64,000 nucleotides of DNA from assembly GCA_030268105.1 (NCBI GenBank), contig BSDZ01000102.1:124001-188000 (forward strand), in the 5' to 3' direction. The DNA is from Volvox africanus (taxonomy: Eukaryota > Chlorophyta > Chlorophyceae > Chlamydomonadales > Volvocaceae). Shown here piece by piece: positions 24,908 to 38,959 of this stretch. The translations under genes were made by a program, and so were the position numbers. How positions within the stretch are numbered: position 1 is the stretch's first letter; the number at the start of each line of letters is the position of its first letter. The notes below the pieces were generated by a model. It made no database searches and had not been told where the DNA came from. It saw nothing but the letters and a program-made list of their open reading frames with translations.

Positions 24908-26277
24908 AGGGGGCGCAGTTTTAACCACAGACCAGCAAAGCACCCGTTCGCGTGGGTGCCAACGCCTGAGCCAACCTGCAGCCGACCTGTAGCCCAGCTC
25001 TGTCCAGCAACGTGCAATCACGATCCTCGCACACCACATGCGTGAAACTAAGAAGCACCAGGATGCGTGGAGCAACATGCACAGGATGTATGCTGCTGAC
25101 GGCGGTTGGTGTGTGGCGGTCGGTGTTGTGTGGTATCATCCGTCTTCAGGATGACTGATCCAGATGCAGCAGGTAGGCCATGTTGCTGATGATGAGGACC
25201 CACACACCCGCCAGCTCACAAGTTGGGACCACCTGACCCTGCCATGCGGCAGCCTCATCAATCAATCACGCACACCTGGCTACCTGGCCCAACAGCCAGG
25301 TAGCCATAGCTAGCTGTTGCTCGGCTGCTGGACTCCTGCTGGTCACCATGTTTGCACCGACCATCAATCTACCGGTACCCATGCATATGATACATATGCC
25401 GACCATGGCCGTGACAAGCCACGCACCTGCGCATGCAACATTTGAGTTCCCCTGCTTGTCGTAAAAAATCAATCCATGCACGTGTGAGATATGGTTCAGG
25501 TTGAGGCTTAGGTTGAGGCTCAGGGATTGGGGGTTTGGCACACCGCATCGCATCAGCTGGATGGCCAGCCACATACATGTATACACACAGCATCTGTTCA
25601 GGCACGACTGTTATGGCACGACTAATATGCCCCTGGCGTATTAGGTTCTACCCCGACCGAGAGCGGGCCAAAGACCCTAAAGTTAAGGGCAGGGTGCCCC
25701 CATGTCGATGGACGGTGACGACCCCAATTAAAGTGACCTGCGAGCTGACCAGTAGCGGAGTTGACGCCTTAGTTGATTCGGCAGATTCCGCTGGATGCTG
25801 GTGGTGGGTGCTGAACCTGGGAAAACCACTGATTTCGGAGAAGTCGGCATAGGAGACTTGATGAGGGTTCCCTGAAACACCAGAGAAGGTAGGGACTGCC
25901 AGGTTAGTGGCCACGGGTGATGTACCCCCCTATCCTACACACACACATGCGTGAATGAATCTCCTGGCGCGTGCCTCACCAGCTTCCTGGGCTGACGCAC
26001 CAGAGTGCGTGTCTGTGCCACACCCTCCATCCGTCCCCCCTTCTTTGCTCAGCGTGTGCAGATGGGTGCATGGCTGCCACATGCATCTTGGGAGCACAGC
26101 AATGAACCTTGACCCTTCCTCCGCCGTCCTTGACTTGAGGCAGGACTGACACAGGACTGACACGGCAGCAGGTAGGGGCGGCCACCGTGAGGCTTGCTTG
26201 GCACGCGTGTTGGTGCGTGGTGTGGTCCTGGTGGCGCCGGTGTTGGCGGGTTGGGTGCGACGGCGCGTGCGTTCGAG

Positions 26278-26350
26278 TTCGCTATAGTCTAGGCGGTCAG
26301 GATACGAGATTCTCACTCTCGAGACCTGGATTCGAGTCCCGGTAGCGAAA
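26278..26350 (+). tRNA. tRNA-Glu(CTC)-like, copy 16
   Basis: CTGGA class; lies exactly one 1443-bp A+B+C unit after the copy at 24835. Anticodon CTC and both long stems intact. Confidence 0.45.
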
Positions 26351-27720
26351 AGGGGGCGCAGTTTTAACCACAGACCAGCAAAGCACCCGTTCGCGTGGGT
26401 GCCAACGCCTGAGCCAACCTGCAGCCGACCTGTAGCCCAGCTCTGTCCAGCAACGTGCAATCACGATCCTCGCACACCACATGCGTGAAACTAAGAAGCA
26501 CCAGGATGCGTGGAGCAACATGCACAGGATGTATGCTGCTGACGGCGGTTGGTGTGTGGCGGTCGGTGTTGTGTGGTATCATCCGTCTTCAGGATGACTG
26601 ATCCAGATGCAGCAGGTAGGCCATGTTGCTGATGATGAGGACCCACACACCCGCCAGCTCACAAGTTGGGACCACCTGACCCTGCCATGCGGCAGCCTCA
26701 TCAATCAATCACGCACACCTGGCTACCTGGCCCAACAGCCAGGTAGCAATAGCTAGCTGTTGCTCGGCTGCTGGACTCCTGCTGGTCACCATGTTTGCAC
26801 CGACCATCAATCTACCGGTACCCATGCATATGATACATATGCCGACCATGGCCGTGACAAGCCACGCACCTGCGCATGCAACATTTGAGTTCCCCTGCTT
26901 GTCGTAAAAAATCAATCCATGCACGTGTGAGATATGGTTCAGGTTGAGGCTCAGGTTGAGGCTCAGGGATTGGGGGTTTGGCACACCGCATCGCATCAGC
27001 TGGATGGCCAGCCACATACATGTATACACACAGCATCTGTTCAGGCACGACTGTTATGGCACGACTAATATGCCCCTGGCGTATTAGGTTCTACCCCGAC
27101 CGAGAGCGGGCCAAAGACCCTAAAGTTAAGGGCAGGGTGCCCCCATGTCGATGGACGGTGACGACCCCAATTAAAGTGACCTGCGAGCTGACCAGTAGCG
27201 GAGTTGACGCCTTAGTTGATTCAGCAGATTCCGCTGGATGCTGGTGGTGGGTGCTGAACCTGGGAAAACCACTGATTTCGGAGAAGTCGGCATAGGAGAC
27301 TTGATGAGGGTTCCCTGAAACACCGGAGAAGGTAGGGACTGCCAGGTTAGTGGCCACGGGTGATGTACCCCCCTATCCTACACACACACATGCGTGAATG
27401 AATCTCCTGGCGCGTGCCTCACCAGCTTCCTGGGCTGACGCACCAGAGTGCGTGTCTGTGCCACACCCTCCATCCGTCCCCCCTTCTTTGCTCAGCGTGT
27501 GCAGATGGGTGCATGGCTGCCACATGCATCTTGGGAGCACAGCAATGAACCTTGACCCTTCCTCCGCCGTCCTTGACTTGAGGCAGGACTGACACAGGAC
27601 TGACACGGCAGCAGGTAGGGGCGGCCACCGTGAGGCTTGCTTGGCACGCGTGTTGGTGCGTGGTGTGGTCCTGGTGGCGCCGGTGTTGGCGGGTTGGGTG
27701 CGACGGCGCGTGCGTTCGAG

Positions 27721-27793
27721 TTCGCTATAGTCTAGGCGGTCAGGATACGAGATTCTCACTCTTGAGACCCGGATTCGAGTCCCAGTAGCGAAA
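27721..27793 (+). pseudogene. tRNA-Glu(CTC) pseudogene, copy 17
   Basis: The T stem CCGGA against CCCAG has two mismatches, and the anticodon stem is CGAGA/TCTTG. Acceptor stem and anticodon CTC are kept. Double damage to the T arm makes function unlikely. Confidence 0.5.
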
Positions 27794-28805
27794 AGGGGGC
27801 GCAGTTTTAACCACAGACCAGCAAAGCACCCGTTCGCGTGGGTGCCAACGCCTGAGCCAACCTGCAGCCGACCTGTAGCCCAGCTCTGTCCAGCAACGTG
27901 CAATCACGATCCTCGCACTCCACATGCGTGAAACTAAGAAGCACCAGGATGCGTGGAGCAACATGCACAGGATGTATGCTGCTGACGGCGGTTGGTGTGT
28001 GGCGGTCGGTGTTGTGTGGTATCATCCGTCTTCAGGATGACTGATCCAGATGCAGCAGGTAGGCCATGTTGCTGATGATGAGGACCCACACACCCGCCAG
28101 CTCACAAGTTGGGACCACCTGACCCTGCCATGCGGCAGCCTCATCAATCAATCACGCACACCTGGCTACCTGGCCCAACAGCCAGGTAGCAATAGCTAGC
28201 TGTTGCTCGGCTGCTGGACTCCTGCTGGTCACCATGTTTGCACCGACCATCAATTAACCAGTACCCATGCATATGATACATATGCCGACCATGGCCGTGA
28301 CAAGCCACGCACCTGCGCATGCAACATTTGAGTTCCCCTGCTTGTCGTAAAAAATCAATCCATGCACGTGTGAGATATGGTTCAGGTTGAGGCTCAGGTT
28401 GAAGCTCAGGGATTGGGGGTTTGGCACACCGCATCGCATCAGCTGGATGGCCAGCCACATACATGTATACACACATGCGTGAATGAATCTCCTGGCGCGT
28501 GCCTCACCAGCTTCCTGGGCTGACGCACCAGAGTGCGTGTCTGTGCCACACCCTCCATCCGTCCCCCCTTCTTTGCTCAGCGTGTGCAGATGGGTGCATG
28601 GCTGCCACATGCATCTTTGGAGCACAGCAATGAACCTTGACCCTTCCTCCGCCGTCCTTGACTTGAGGCAGGACTGACACAGGACTGACACGGCAGCAGG
28701 TAGGGGCGGCCACCGTGAGGCTTGCTTGGCACGCGTGTTGGTGCGTGGTGTGGTCCTGGTGACGCCGTTGTTGGCGGGTTGGGTGCGACGGCGCGTGCGT
28801 TCGAG

Positions 28806-28878
28806 TTCGCTATAGTCTAGGCGGTCAGGATACGAGATTCTCACTCTCGAGACCTGGATTCGAGTCCCGGTAGCGAAA
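28806..28878 (+). tRNA. tRNA-Glu(CTC)-like, copy 18
   Basis: CTGGA class, intact acceptor and anticodon stems, anticodon CTC. It sits only 1085 bp after the copy at 27721 because that unit lacks module C. Confidence 0.45.
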
Positions 28879-30248
28879 AGGGGGCGCAGTTTTAACCACA
28901 GACCAGCAAAGCACCCGTTCGCGTGGGTGCCAACGCCTGAGCCAACCTGCAGCCGACCTGTAGCCCAGCTCTGTCCAGCAACGTGCAATCACGATCCTCG
29001 CACACCACATGCGTGAAACTAAGAAGCACCAGGATGCGTGGAGCAACATGCACAGGATGTATGCTGCTGACGGCGGTTGGTGTGTGGCGGTCGGTGTTGT
29101 GTGGTATCATCCGTCTTCAGGATGACTGATCCAGATGCAGCAGGTAGGCCATGTTGCTGATGATGAGGACCCACACACCCGCCAGCTCACAAGTTGGGAC
29201 CACCTGACCCTGCCATGCAGCAGCCTCATCAATCAATCACGCACACCTGGCTACCTGGCCCAACAGCCAGGTAGCCATAGCTAGCTGTTGCTCGGCTGCT
29301 GGACTCCTGCTGGTCACCATGTTTGCACCGACCATCAATCTACCGGTACCCATGCATATGATACATATGCCGACCATGGCCGTGACAAGCCACGCACCTG
29401 CGCATGCAACATTTGAGTTCCCCTGCTTGTCGTAAAAAATCAATCCATGCACGTGTGAGATATGGTTCAGGTTGAGGCTCAGGTTGAGGCTCAGGGATTG
29501 GGGGTTTGGCACACCGCATCGCATCAGCTGGATGGCCAGCCACATACATGTATACACACAGCATCTGTTCAGGCACGACTGTTATGGCACGACTAATATG
29601 CCCCTGGCGTATTAGGTTCTACCCCGACCGAGAGCGGGCCAAAGACCCTAAAGTTAAGGGCAGGGTGCCCCCATGTCGATGGACGGTGACGACCCCAATT
29701 AAAGTGACCTGCGAGCTGACCAGTAGCGGAGTTGACGCCTTAGTTGATTCGGCAGATTCCGCTGGATGCTGGTGGTGGGTGCTGAACCTGGGAAAACCAC
29801 TGATTTCGGAGAAGTCGGCATAGGAGACTTGATGAGGGTTCCCTGAAACACCGGGGAAGGTAGGGACTGCCAGGTTAGTGGCCACGGGTGATGTACCCCC
29901 CTATCCTACACACACACATGCGTGAATGAATCTCCTGGCGCGTGCCTCACCAGCTTCCTGGGCTGACGCACCAGAGTGCGTGTCTGTGCCACACCCTCCA
30001 TCCGTCCCCCCTTCTTTGCTCAGCGTGTGCAGATGGGTGCATGGCTGCCACATGCATCTTGGGAGCACAGCAATGAACCTTGACCCTTCCTCCGCCGTCC
30101 TTGACTTGAGGCAGGACTGACACAGGACTGACACGGCAGCAGGTAGGGGCGGCCACCGTGAGGCTTGCTTGGCACGCGTGTTGGTGCGTGGTGTGGTCCT
30201 GGTGACGCCGTTGTTGGCGGGTTGGGTGCGACGGCGCGTGCGTTCGAG

Positions 30249-30321
30249 TTCGCTATAGTCTAGGCGGTCAGGATACGAGATTCTCACTCTCGAGACCTGG
30301 ATTCGAGTCCCGGTAGCGAAA
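30249..30321 (+). tRNA. tRNA-Glu(CTC)-like, copy 19
   Basis: CTGGA class, intact acceptor and anticodon stems, anticodon CTC, T4 run downstream. Confidence 0.45.
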
Positions 30322-31691
30322 AGGGGGCGCAGTTTTAACCACAGACCAGCAAAGCACCCGTTCGCGTGGGTGCCAACGCCTGAGCCAACCTGCAGCCGAC
30401 CTGTAGCCCAGCTCTGTCCAGCAACGTGCAATCACGATCCTCGCACTCCACATGCGTGAAACTAAGAAGCACCAGGATGCGTGGAGCAACGTGCACAGGA
30501 CGTATGCTGCTGACGGCGGTTGGTGTGTGGCGGTCGGTGTTGTGTGGTATCATCCGTCTTCAGGATGACTGATCCAGATGCAGCAGGTAGGCCATGTTGC
30601 TGATGATGAGGACCCACACACCCGCCAGCTCACAAGTTGGGACCACCTGACCCTGCCATGCGGCAGCCTCATCAATCAATCACTCACACCTGGCTACCTG
30701 GCCCAACAGCCAGGTAGCCATAGCTAGCTGTTGCTCGGCTGCTGGACTCCTGCTGGTCACCATGTTTGCACCGACCATCGATCTACCGGTACCCATGCAT
30801 ATGATACATATGCCGACCATGGCCGTGACAAGCCACGCACCTGCGCATGCAACATTTGAGTTCCCCTGCTTGTCGTAAAAAATCAATCCATGCACGTGTG
30901 AGATATGGTTCAGGTTGAGGCTCAGGTTGAGGCTCAGGGATTGGGGGTTTGGCACACCGCATCGCATCAGCTGGATGGCCAGCCACATACATGTATACAC
31001 ACAGCATCTGTTCAGGCACGACTGTTATGGCACGACTAATATGCCCCTGGCGTATTAGGTTCTACCCCGACCGAGAGCGGGCCAAAGACCCTAAAGTTAA
31101 GGGCAGGGTGCCCCCATGTCGATGGACGGTGACGACCCCAATTAAAGTGAACTGCGAGCTGACCAGTAGCGGAGTTGACGCCTTAGTTGATTCGGCAGAT
31201 TCCGCTGGATGCTGGTGGTGGGTGCTGAACCTGGGAAAACCACTGATTTCGGAGAAGTCGGCATAGGAGACTTGATGAGGGTTCCCTGAAACACCAGAGA
31301 AGGTAGGGACTGCCAGGTTAGTGGCCACGGGTGATGTACCCCCCTATCCTACACACACACATGCGTGAATGAATCTCCTGGCGCGTGCCTCACCAGCTTC
31401 CTGGGCTGACGCACCAGAGTGCGTGTCTGTGCCACACCCTCCATCCGTCCCCCCTTCTTTGCTCAGCGTGTGCAGATGGGTGCATGGCTGCCACATGCAT
31501 CTTGGGAGCACAGCAATGAACCTTGACCCTTCCTCCGCCGTCCTTGACTTGAGGCAGGACTGACACAGGACTGACACGGCAGCAGGTAGGGGCGGCCACC
31601 GTGAGGCTTGCTTGGCACGCGTGTTGGTGCGTGGTGTGGTCCTGGTGACGCCGTTGTTGGCGGGTTGGGTGCGACGGCGCGTGCGTTCGAG

Positions 31692-31764
31692 TTCGCTATA
31701 GTCTAGGCGGTCAGGATACGAGATTCTCACTCTCGAGACCTGGATTCGAGTCCCGGTAGCGAAA
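31692..31764 (+). tRNA. tRNA-Glu(CTC)-like, copy 20
   Basis: CTGGA class, intact acceptor and anticodon stems, anticodon CTC; one 1443-bp unit after the copy at 30249. Confidence 0.45.
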
Positions 31765-33134
31765 AGGGGGCGCAGTTTTAACCACAGACCAGCAAAGCAC
31801 CCGTTCGCGTGGGTGCCAACGCCTGAGCCAACCTGCAGCCGACCTGTAGCCCAGCTCTGTCCAGCAACGTGCAATCACGATCCTCGCACACCACATGCGT
31901 GAAACTAAGAAGCACCAGGATGCGTGGAGCAACATGCACAGGATGTATGCTGCTGACGGCGGTTGGTGTGTGGCGGTCGGTGTTGTGTGGTATCATCCGT
32001 CTTCAGGATGACTGATCCAGATGCAGCAGGTAGGCCATGTTGCTGATGATGAGGACCCACACACCCGCCAGCTCACAAGTTGGGACCACCTGACCCTGCC
32101 ATGCAGCAGCCTCATCAATCAATCACGCACACCTGGCTACCTGGCCCAACAGCCAGGTAGCCATAGCTAGCTGTTGCTCGGCTGCTGGACTCCTGCTGGT
32201 CACCATGTTTGCACCGACCATCAATCTACCGGTACCCATGCATATGATACATATGCCGACCATGGCCGTGACAAGCCACGCACCTGCGCATGCAACATTT
32301 GAGTTCCCCTGCTTGTCGTAAAAAATCAATCCATGCACGTGTGAGATATGGTTCAGGTTGAGGCTCAGGTTGAGGCTCAGGGATTGGGGGTTTGGCACAC
32401 CGCATCGCATCAGCTGGATGGCCAGCCACATACATGTATACACACAGCATCTGTTCAGGCACGACTGTTATGGCACGACTAATATGCCCCTGGCGTATTA
32501 GGTTCTACCCCGACCGAGAGCGGGCCAAAGACCCTAAAGTTAAGGGCAGGGTGCCCCCATGTCGATGGACGGTGACGACCCCAATTAAAGTGACCTGCGA
32601 GCTGACCAGTAGCGGAGTTGACGCCTTAGTTGATTCGGCAGATTCCGCTGGATGCTGGTGGTGGGTGCTGAACCTGGGAAAACCACTGATTTCGGAGAAG
32701 TCGGCATAGGAGACTTGATGAGGGTTCCCTGAAACACCGGAGAAGGTAGGGACTGCCAGGTTAGTGGCCACGGGTGATGTACCCCCCTATCCTACACATA
32801 CACATGCGTGAAGGAATCTCCTGGCGCGTGCCTCACCAGCTTCCTGGGCTGACGCACCAGAGTGCGTGTCTGTGCCACACCCTCCATCCGTCCCCCCTTC
32901 TTTGCTCAGCGTGTGCAGATGGGTGCATGGCTGCCACATGCATCTTGGGAGCACAGCAATGAACCTTGACCCTTCCTCCGCCGTCCTTGACTTGAGGCAG
33001 GACTGACACAGGACTGACACGGCAGCAGGTAGGGGCGGCCACCGTGAGGCTTGCTTGGCACGCGTGTTGGTGCGTGGTGTGGTCCTGGTGACGCCGTTGT
33101 TGGCGGGTTGGGTGCGACGGCGCGTGCGTTCGAG

Positions 33135-33207
33135 TTCGCTATAGTCTAGGCGGTCAGGATACGAGATTCTCACTCTCGAGACCTGGATTCGAGTCCCGGT
33201 AGCGAAA
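33135..33207 (+). tRNA. tRNA-Glu(CTC)-like, copy 21 (last)
   Basis: CTGGA class with intact long stems and anticodon CTC. This is the final tRNA-bearing unit; no module B occurs after about 33611. Confidence 0.45.
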
Positions 33208-34033
33208 AGGGGGCGCAGTTTTAACCACAGACCAGCAAAGCACCCGTTCGCGTGGGTGCCAACGCCTGAGCCAACCTGCAGCCGACCTGTAGCCCAGCTC
33301 TGTCCAGCAACGTGCAATCACGATCCTCGCACTCCACATGCGTGAAACTAAGAAGCACCAGGATGCGTGGAGCAACGTGCACAGGACGTATGCTGCTGAC
33401 GGCGGTTGGTGTGTGGCGGTCGGTGTTGTGTGGTATCATCCGTCTTCAGGATGACTGATCCAGATGCAGCAGGTAGGCCATGTTGCTGATGATGAGGACC
33501 CACACACCCGCCAGCTCACAAGTTGGGACCACCTGACCCTGCCATGCAGCAGCCTCATCAATCAATCACGCACACCTGGCTACCTGGCCCAACAGCCAGG
33601 TAGCCATAGCTAGCTGTTGCTCGGCTGCTGGACTCCTGCTGGTCACCATGTTTGCACCGACCATCAATCTACCGGTACCCATGCATATGATACATATGCC
33701 GACCATGGCCGTGACAAGCCACGCACCTGCGCATGCAACATTTGAGTTCCCCTGCTTGTCGTAAAAAATCAATCCATGCACGTGTGAGATATGGTTCAGG
33801 TTGAGGCTCAGGTTGAGGCTCAGGGATTGGGGGTTTGGCACACCGCATCGCATCAGCTGGATGGCCAGCCACATACATGTATACACACAGCATCTGTTCA
33901 GGCACGACTGTTATGGCACGACTAATATGCCCCTGGCGTATTAGGTTCTACCCCGACCGAGAGCGGGCCAAAGACCCTAAAGTTAAGGGCAGGGTGCCCC
34001 CATGTCGATGGACGGTGACGACCCCAATTAAAG

Positions 34034-37000
34034 TGACCTGCGAGCTGACCAGTAGCGGAGTTGACGCCTTAGTTGATTCGGCAGATTCCGCTGGATGCTG
34101 GTGGTGGGTGCTGAACCTGGGAAAACCACTGATTTCGGAGAAGTCGGCATAGGAGACTTGATGAGGGTTCCCTGAAACACCAGAGAAGGTAGGGACTGCC
34201 AGGTTAGTGGCCACGGGTGATGTACCCCCCTATCCTACACACACACATGCATGAATGAATCTCCTGGCGCGTGCCTCACCAGCTCCCTTGACTGACGCAC
34301 CAGAGTGCGTGTCTATGCCACGCCCTCCATCCGTCCCCCCTTCTTTGCTCAGCGTGTGCAGATGGGTGCATGGCTGCCACATGCACAGCAGCTGTTGCTC
34401 GGCTGCAGGACTCCTGCTGGTCACCTTGTTTGCACCGACCATCAATTTACCAGTACCCATGCATATGATACATATGCCGACCATGGCCGTGACAAGCCAC
34501 GCACCTGCGCATGCAACATTTGAGTTCCCCTGCTTGTCGTAAAAAATCAATCCATGCACGTGTGAGATATGGTTCAGGTTGAGGCTCAGGTTGAAGCTCA
34601 GGGATTGGGGGTTTGGCACACTGCATCGCATCAGCTGGATGGCCAGCCACATACATGTATACACACATGCGTGAATGAATCTCCTGGCGCGTGCCTCACC
34701 AGCTTCCTGGGCTGACGCACCAGAGTGCGTGTCTGTGCCACACCCTCCATCCGTCCCCCCTTCTTTGCTCAGCGTGTGCAGATGGGTGCATGGCTGCCAC
34801 ATGCACAGCAGCTGTTGCTCGGCTGCTGGACTCCTGCTGGTCACCATGTTTGCACCGACCATCAATTTACCAGTACCCATGCATATGATACATATGCCGA
34901 CCATGGCCGTGACAAGCCACGCACCTGCGCATGCAACATTTGAGTTCCCCTGCTTGTCGTAAAAAATCAATCCATGCACGTGTGAGATATGGTTCAGGTT
35001 GAGGCTCAGGTTGAGGCTCAGGGATTGGGGGTTTGGCACACCGCATCGCATCAGCTGGATGACCAGCCACATACATGTATACACACAGCATCTGTTCAGG
35101 CACGACTGTTATGGCACGACTAATATGCCCCTGGCGTATTAGGTTCTACCCCGACCGAGAGCGGGCCAAAGACCCTAAAGTTAAGGGCAGGGTGCCCCCA
35201 TGTCGATGGACGGTGACGACCCCAAATAAATTGACCTGCGAGCTGACCAGTAGCGGAGTTGACGCCTTAATTGATTCGGCAGATTCCGCTGGATGCTGGT
35301 GGTGGGTGCTGAACCTGGGAAAACCACTGATTTCGGAGAAGTCGGCATAGGAGACTTGATGAGGGTTCCCTGAAACACCGGAGAAGGTAGGGACTGCCAG
35401 GTTAGTGGCCACGGGTGATGTACCCCCCTATCCTACACACACAGATGTGTGAATGAATCTCCTGGCGCGTGCCTCACCAGCTCCCTTGACTGACGCACCA
35501 GAATGCGTGTCTGTGCCACGCCCTCCATCCGTCCCCCCTTCTTTGCTCAGCGTGTGCAGATGGGTGCATGGCTGCCACATGCACAGCAGCTGTTGCTCGG
35601 CTGCTGGACTCCTGCTGGTCACCATGTTTGCACCGACCATCAATTTACCAGTACACATGCATATGATACATATGCCGACCATGGCCGTAACAAGCCACGC
35701 ACCTGCGCATGCAACATTTGAGTTCCCCTGCTTGTCGTAAAAAATCAATCCATGCACGTGTGAGATATGGTTCAGGTTGAGGCTCAGGTTGAGGCTCAGG
35801 GATTGGGGGTTTGGCACACCGCATCGCATCAGCTGGATGGCCAGCCACATACATGTATACACACAGCATCTGTTCAGGCACGACTGTTATGGCACGACTA
35901 ATATGCCCCTGGCGTATTAGGTTCTACCCCGACCGAGAGCGGGCCAAAGACCCTAAAGTTAAGGGCAGGGTGCCCCCATGTCGATGGACGGTGACGACCC
36001 CAATTAAAGTGAACTGCGAGCTGACCAGTAGCGGAGTTGACGCCTTAGTTGATTCGGCAGATTCCGCTGGATGCTGGTGGTGGGTGCTGAACCTGGGAAA
36101 ACCACTGATTTCGGAGAAGTCGGCATAGGAGACTTGATGAGGGTTCCCTGAAACACCAGAGAAGGTAGGGACTGCCAGGTTAGTGGCCACGGGTGATGTA
36201 CCCCCCTATCCTACACACACACATGCATGAATGAATCTCCTGGCGCGTGCCTCACCAGCTCCCTTGACTGACGCACCAGAGTGCGTGTCTATGCCACGCC
36301 CTCCATCCGTCCCCCCTTCTTTGCTCAGCGTGTGCAGATGGGTGCATGGCTGCCACATGCACAGCAGCTGTTGCTCGGCTGCAGGACTCCTGCTGGTCAC
36401 CTTGTTTGCACCGACCATCAATTTACCAGTACCCATGCATATGATACATATGCCGACCATGGCCGTGACAAGCCACGCACCTGCGCATGCAACATTTGAG
36501 TTCCCCTGCTTGTCGTAAAAAATCAATCCATGCACGTGTGAGATATGGTTCAGGTTGAGGCTCAGGTTGAAGCTCAGGGATTGGGGGTTTGGCACACTGC
36601 ATCGCATCAGCTGGATGGCCAGCCACATACATGTATACACACATGCGTGAATGAATCTCCTGGCGCGTGCCTCACCAGCTTCCTGGGCTGACGCACCAGA
36701 GTGCGTGTCTGTGCCACACCCTCCATCCGTCCCCCCTTCTTTGCTCAGCGTGTGCAGATGGGTGCATGGCTGCCACATGCACAGCAGCTGTTGCTCGGCT
36801 GCTGGACTCCTGCTGGTCACCATGTTTGCACCGACCATCAATTTACCAGTACCCATGCATATGATACATATGCCGACCATGGCCGTGACAAGCCACGCAC
36901 CTGCGCATGCAACATTTGAGTTCCCCTGCTTGTCGTAAAAAATCAATCCATGCACGTGTGAGATATGGTTCAGGTTGAGGCTCAGGTTGAGGCTCAGGGA

Positions 37001-37768
37001 TTGGGGGTTTGGCACACCGCATCGCATCAGCTGGATGACCAGCCACATACATGTATACACACAGCATCTGTTCAGGCACGACTGTTATGGCACGACTAAT
37101 ATGCCCCTGGCGTATTAGGTTCTACCCCGACCGAGAGCGGGCCAAAGACCCTAAAGTTAAGGGCAGGGTGCCCCCATGTCGATGGACGGTGACGACCCCA
37201 AATAAATTGACCTGCGAGCTGACCAGTAGCGGAGTTGACGCCTTAATTGATTCGGCAGATTCCGCTGGATGCTGGTGGTGGGTGCTGAACCTGGGAAAAC
37301 CACTGATTTCGGAGAAGTCGGCATAGGAGACTTGATGAGGGTTCCCTGAAACACCGGAGAAGGTAGGGACTGCCAGGTTAGTGGCCACGGGTGATGTACC
37401 CCCCTATCCTACACACACAGATGTGTGAATGAATCTCCTGGCGCGTGCCTCACCAGCTCCCTTGACTGACGCACCAGAATGCGTGTCTGTGCCACGCCCT
37501 CCATCCGTCCCCCCTTCTTTGCTCAGCGTGTGCAGATGGGTGCATGGCTGCCACATGCACAGCAGCTGTTGCTCGGCTGCTGGACTCCTGCTGGTCACCA
37601 TGTTTGCACCGACCATCAATTTACCAGTACACATGCATATGATACATATGCCGACCATGGCCGTAACAAGCCACGCACCTGCGCATGCAACATTTGAGTT
37701 CCCCTGCTTGTCGTAAAAAATCAATCCATGCACGTGTGAGATATGGTTCAGGTTGAGGCTCAGGTTGA
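34034..37768. repeat. 1976-bp tandem duplication in early zone III
   Basis: About 34034-35792 is repeated at about 36010-37768. Shared rare variants include ACATGCATGAATG (34247, 36223), GTCTATGCCACG, TGCAGGACTCC with CACCTTGTTTG, and GATGACCAGCC. The block holds A+A+C followed by the start of A+C. It marks recent local unequal exchange. Confidence 0.75.
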
Positions 37769-38959
37769 AGCTCAGGGATTGGGGGTTTGGCACAACGCAT
37801 CGCATCAGCTGGAAGACCAGCCACATACATGTATACACACAGCATCTGTTCAGGCACGACTGTTATGGCACGACTAATATGCCCCTGGCGTATTAGGTTC
37901 TACCCCGACCGAGAGCGGGCCAAAGACCCTAAAGTTAAGGGCAGGGTGCCCCCATGTCGATGGACGGTGACGACCCCAAATAAATTGACCTGCGAGCTGA
38001 CCAGTAGCGGAGTTGACGCCTTAGTTGATTCGGCAGATTCCGCTGGATGCTGGTGGTGGGTGCTGAACCTGGGAAAACCACTGATTTCGGAGAAGTCGGC
38101 ATAGGAGACTTGATGAGGGTTCCCTGAAACACCGGAGAAGGTAGGGACTGCCAGGTTAGTGGCCACGGGTGATGTACCCCCCTATCCTACACACACAGAT
38201 GTGTGAATGAATCTCCTGGCGCGTGCCTCACCAGCTCCCTTGACTGACGCACCAGAATGCGTGTCTGTGCCACGCCCTCCATCCGTCCCCCCTTCTTTGC
38301 TCAGCGTGTGCAGATGGGTGCATGGCTGCCACATGCACAGCAGCTGTTGCTCGGCTGCTGGACTCCTGCTGGTCACCATGTTTGCACCGACCATCAATTT
38401 ACCAGTACACATGCATATGATACATATGCCGACCATGGCCGTAACAAGCCACGCACCTGCGCATGCAACATTTGAGTTCCCCTGCTTGTCGTAAAAAATC
38501 AATCCATGCACGTGTGAGATATGGTTCAGGTTGAGGCTCAGGTTGAAGCTCAGGGATTGGGGGTTTGGCACACCGCATCGCATCAGCTGGAAGACCAGCC
38601 ACATACATGTATACACACAGCATCTGTTCAGGCACGACTGTTATGGCACGACTAATATGCCCCTGGCGTATTAGGTTCTACCCCGACCGAGAGCGGGCCA
38701 AAGACCCTAAAGTTAAGGGCAGGGTGCCCCCATGTCGATGGACGGTGACGACCCCAAATAAATTGACCTGCGAGCTGACCAGTAGCGGAGTTGACGCCTT
38801 AGTTGATTCGGCAGATTCCGCTGGATGCTGGTGGTGGGTGCTGAACCTGGGAAAACCAATGATTTCGGAGAAGTCGGCATAGGAGACTTGATGAGGGTTC
38901 CCTGAAACACCGGAGAAGGTAGGGACTGCCAGGTTAGTGGCCACGGGTGATGTACCCCC

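Larger units (their letters stand above)
12133..34243. repeat. Satellite zone II: mixed A, B and C modules
   Basis: Most units here are A+B+C (1443 bp), some followed by a plain or C-bearing A (1863-bp blocks). Module B appears 14 times and module C 14 times. The copy ending near 33611 is the last B module in the window. One-base indels (for example GGTGGCTGGG at 15652 and 20633) shift some spacings to 1444 or 1864. No host gene is seen in this stretch. Confidence 0.9.
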
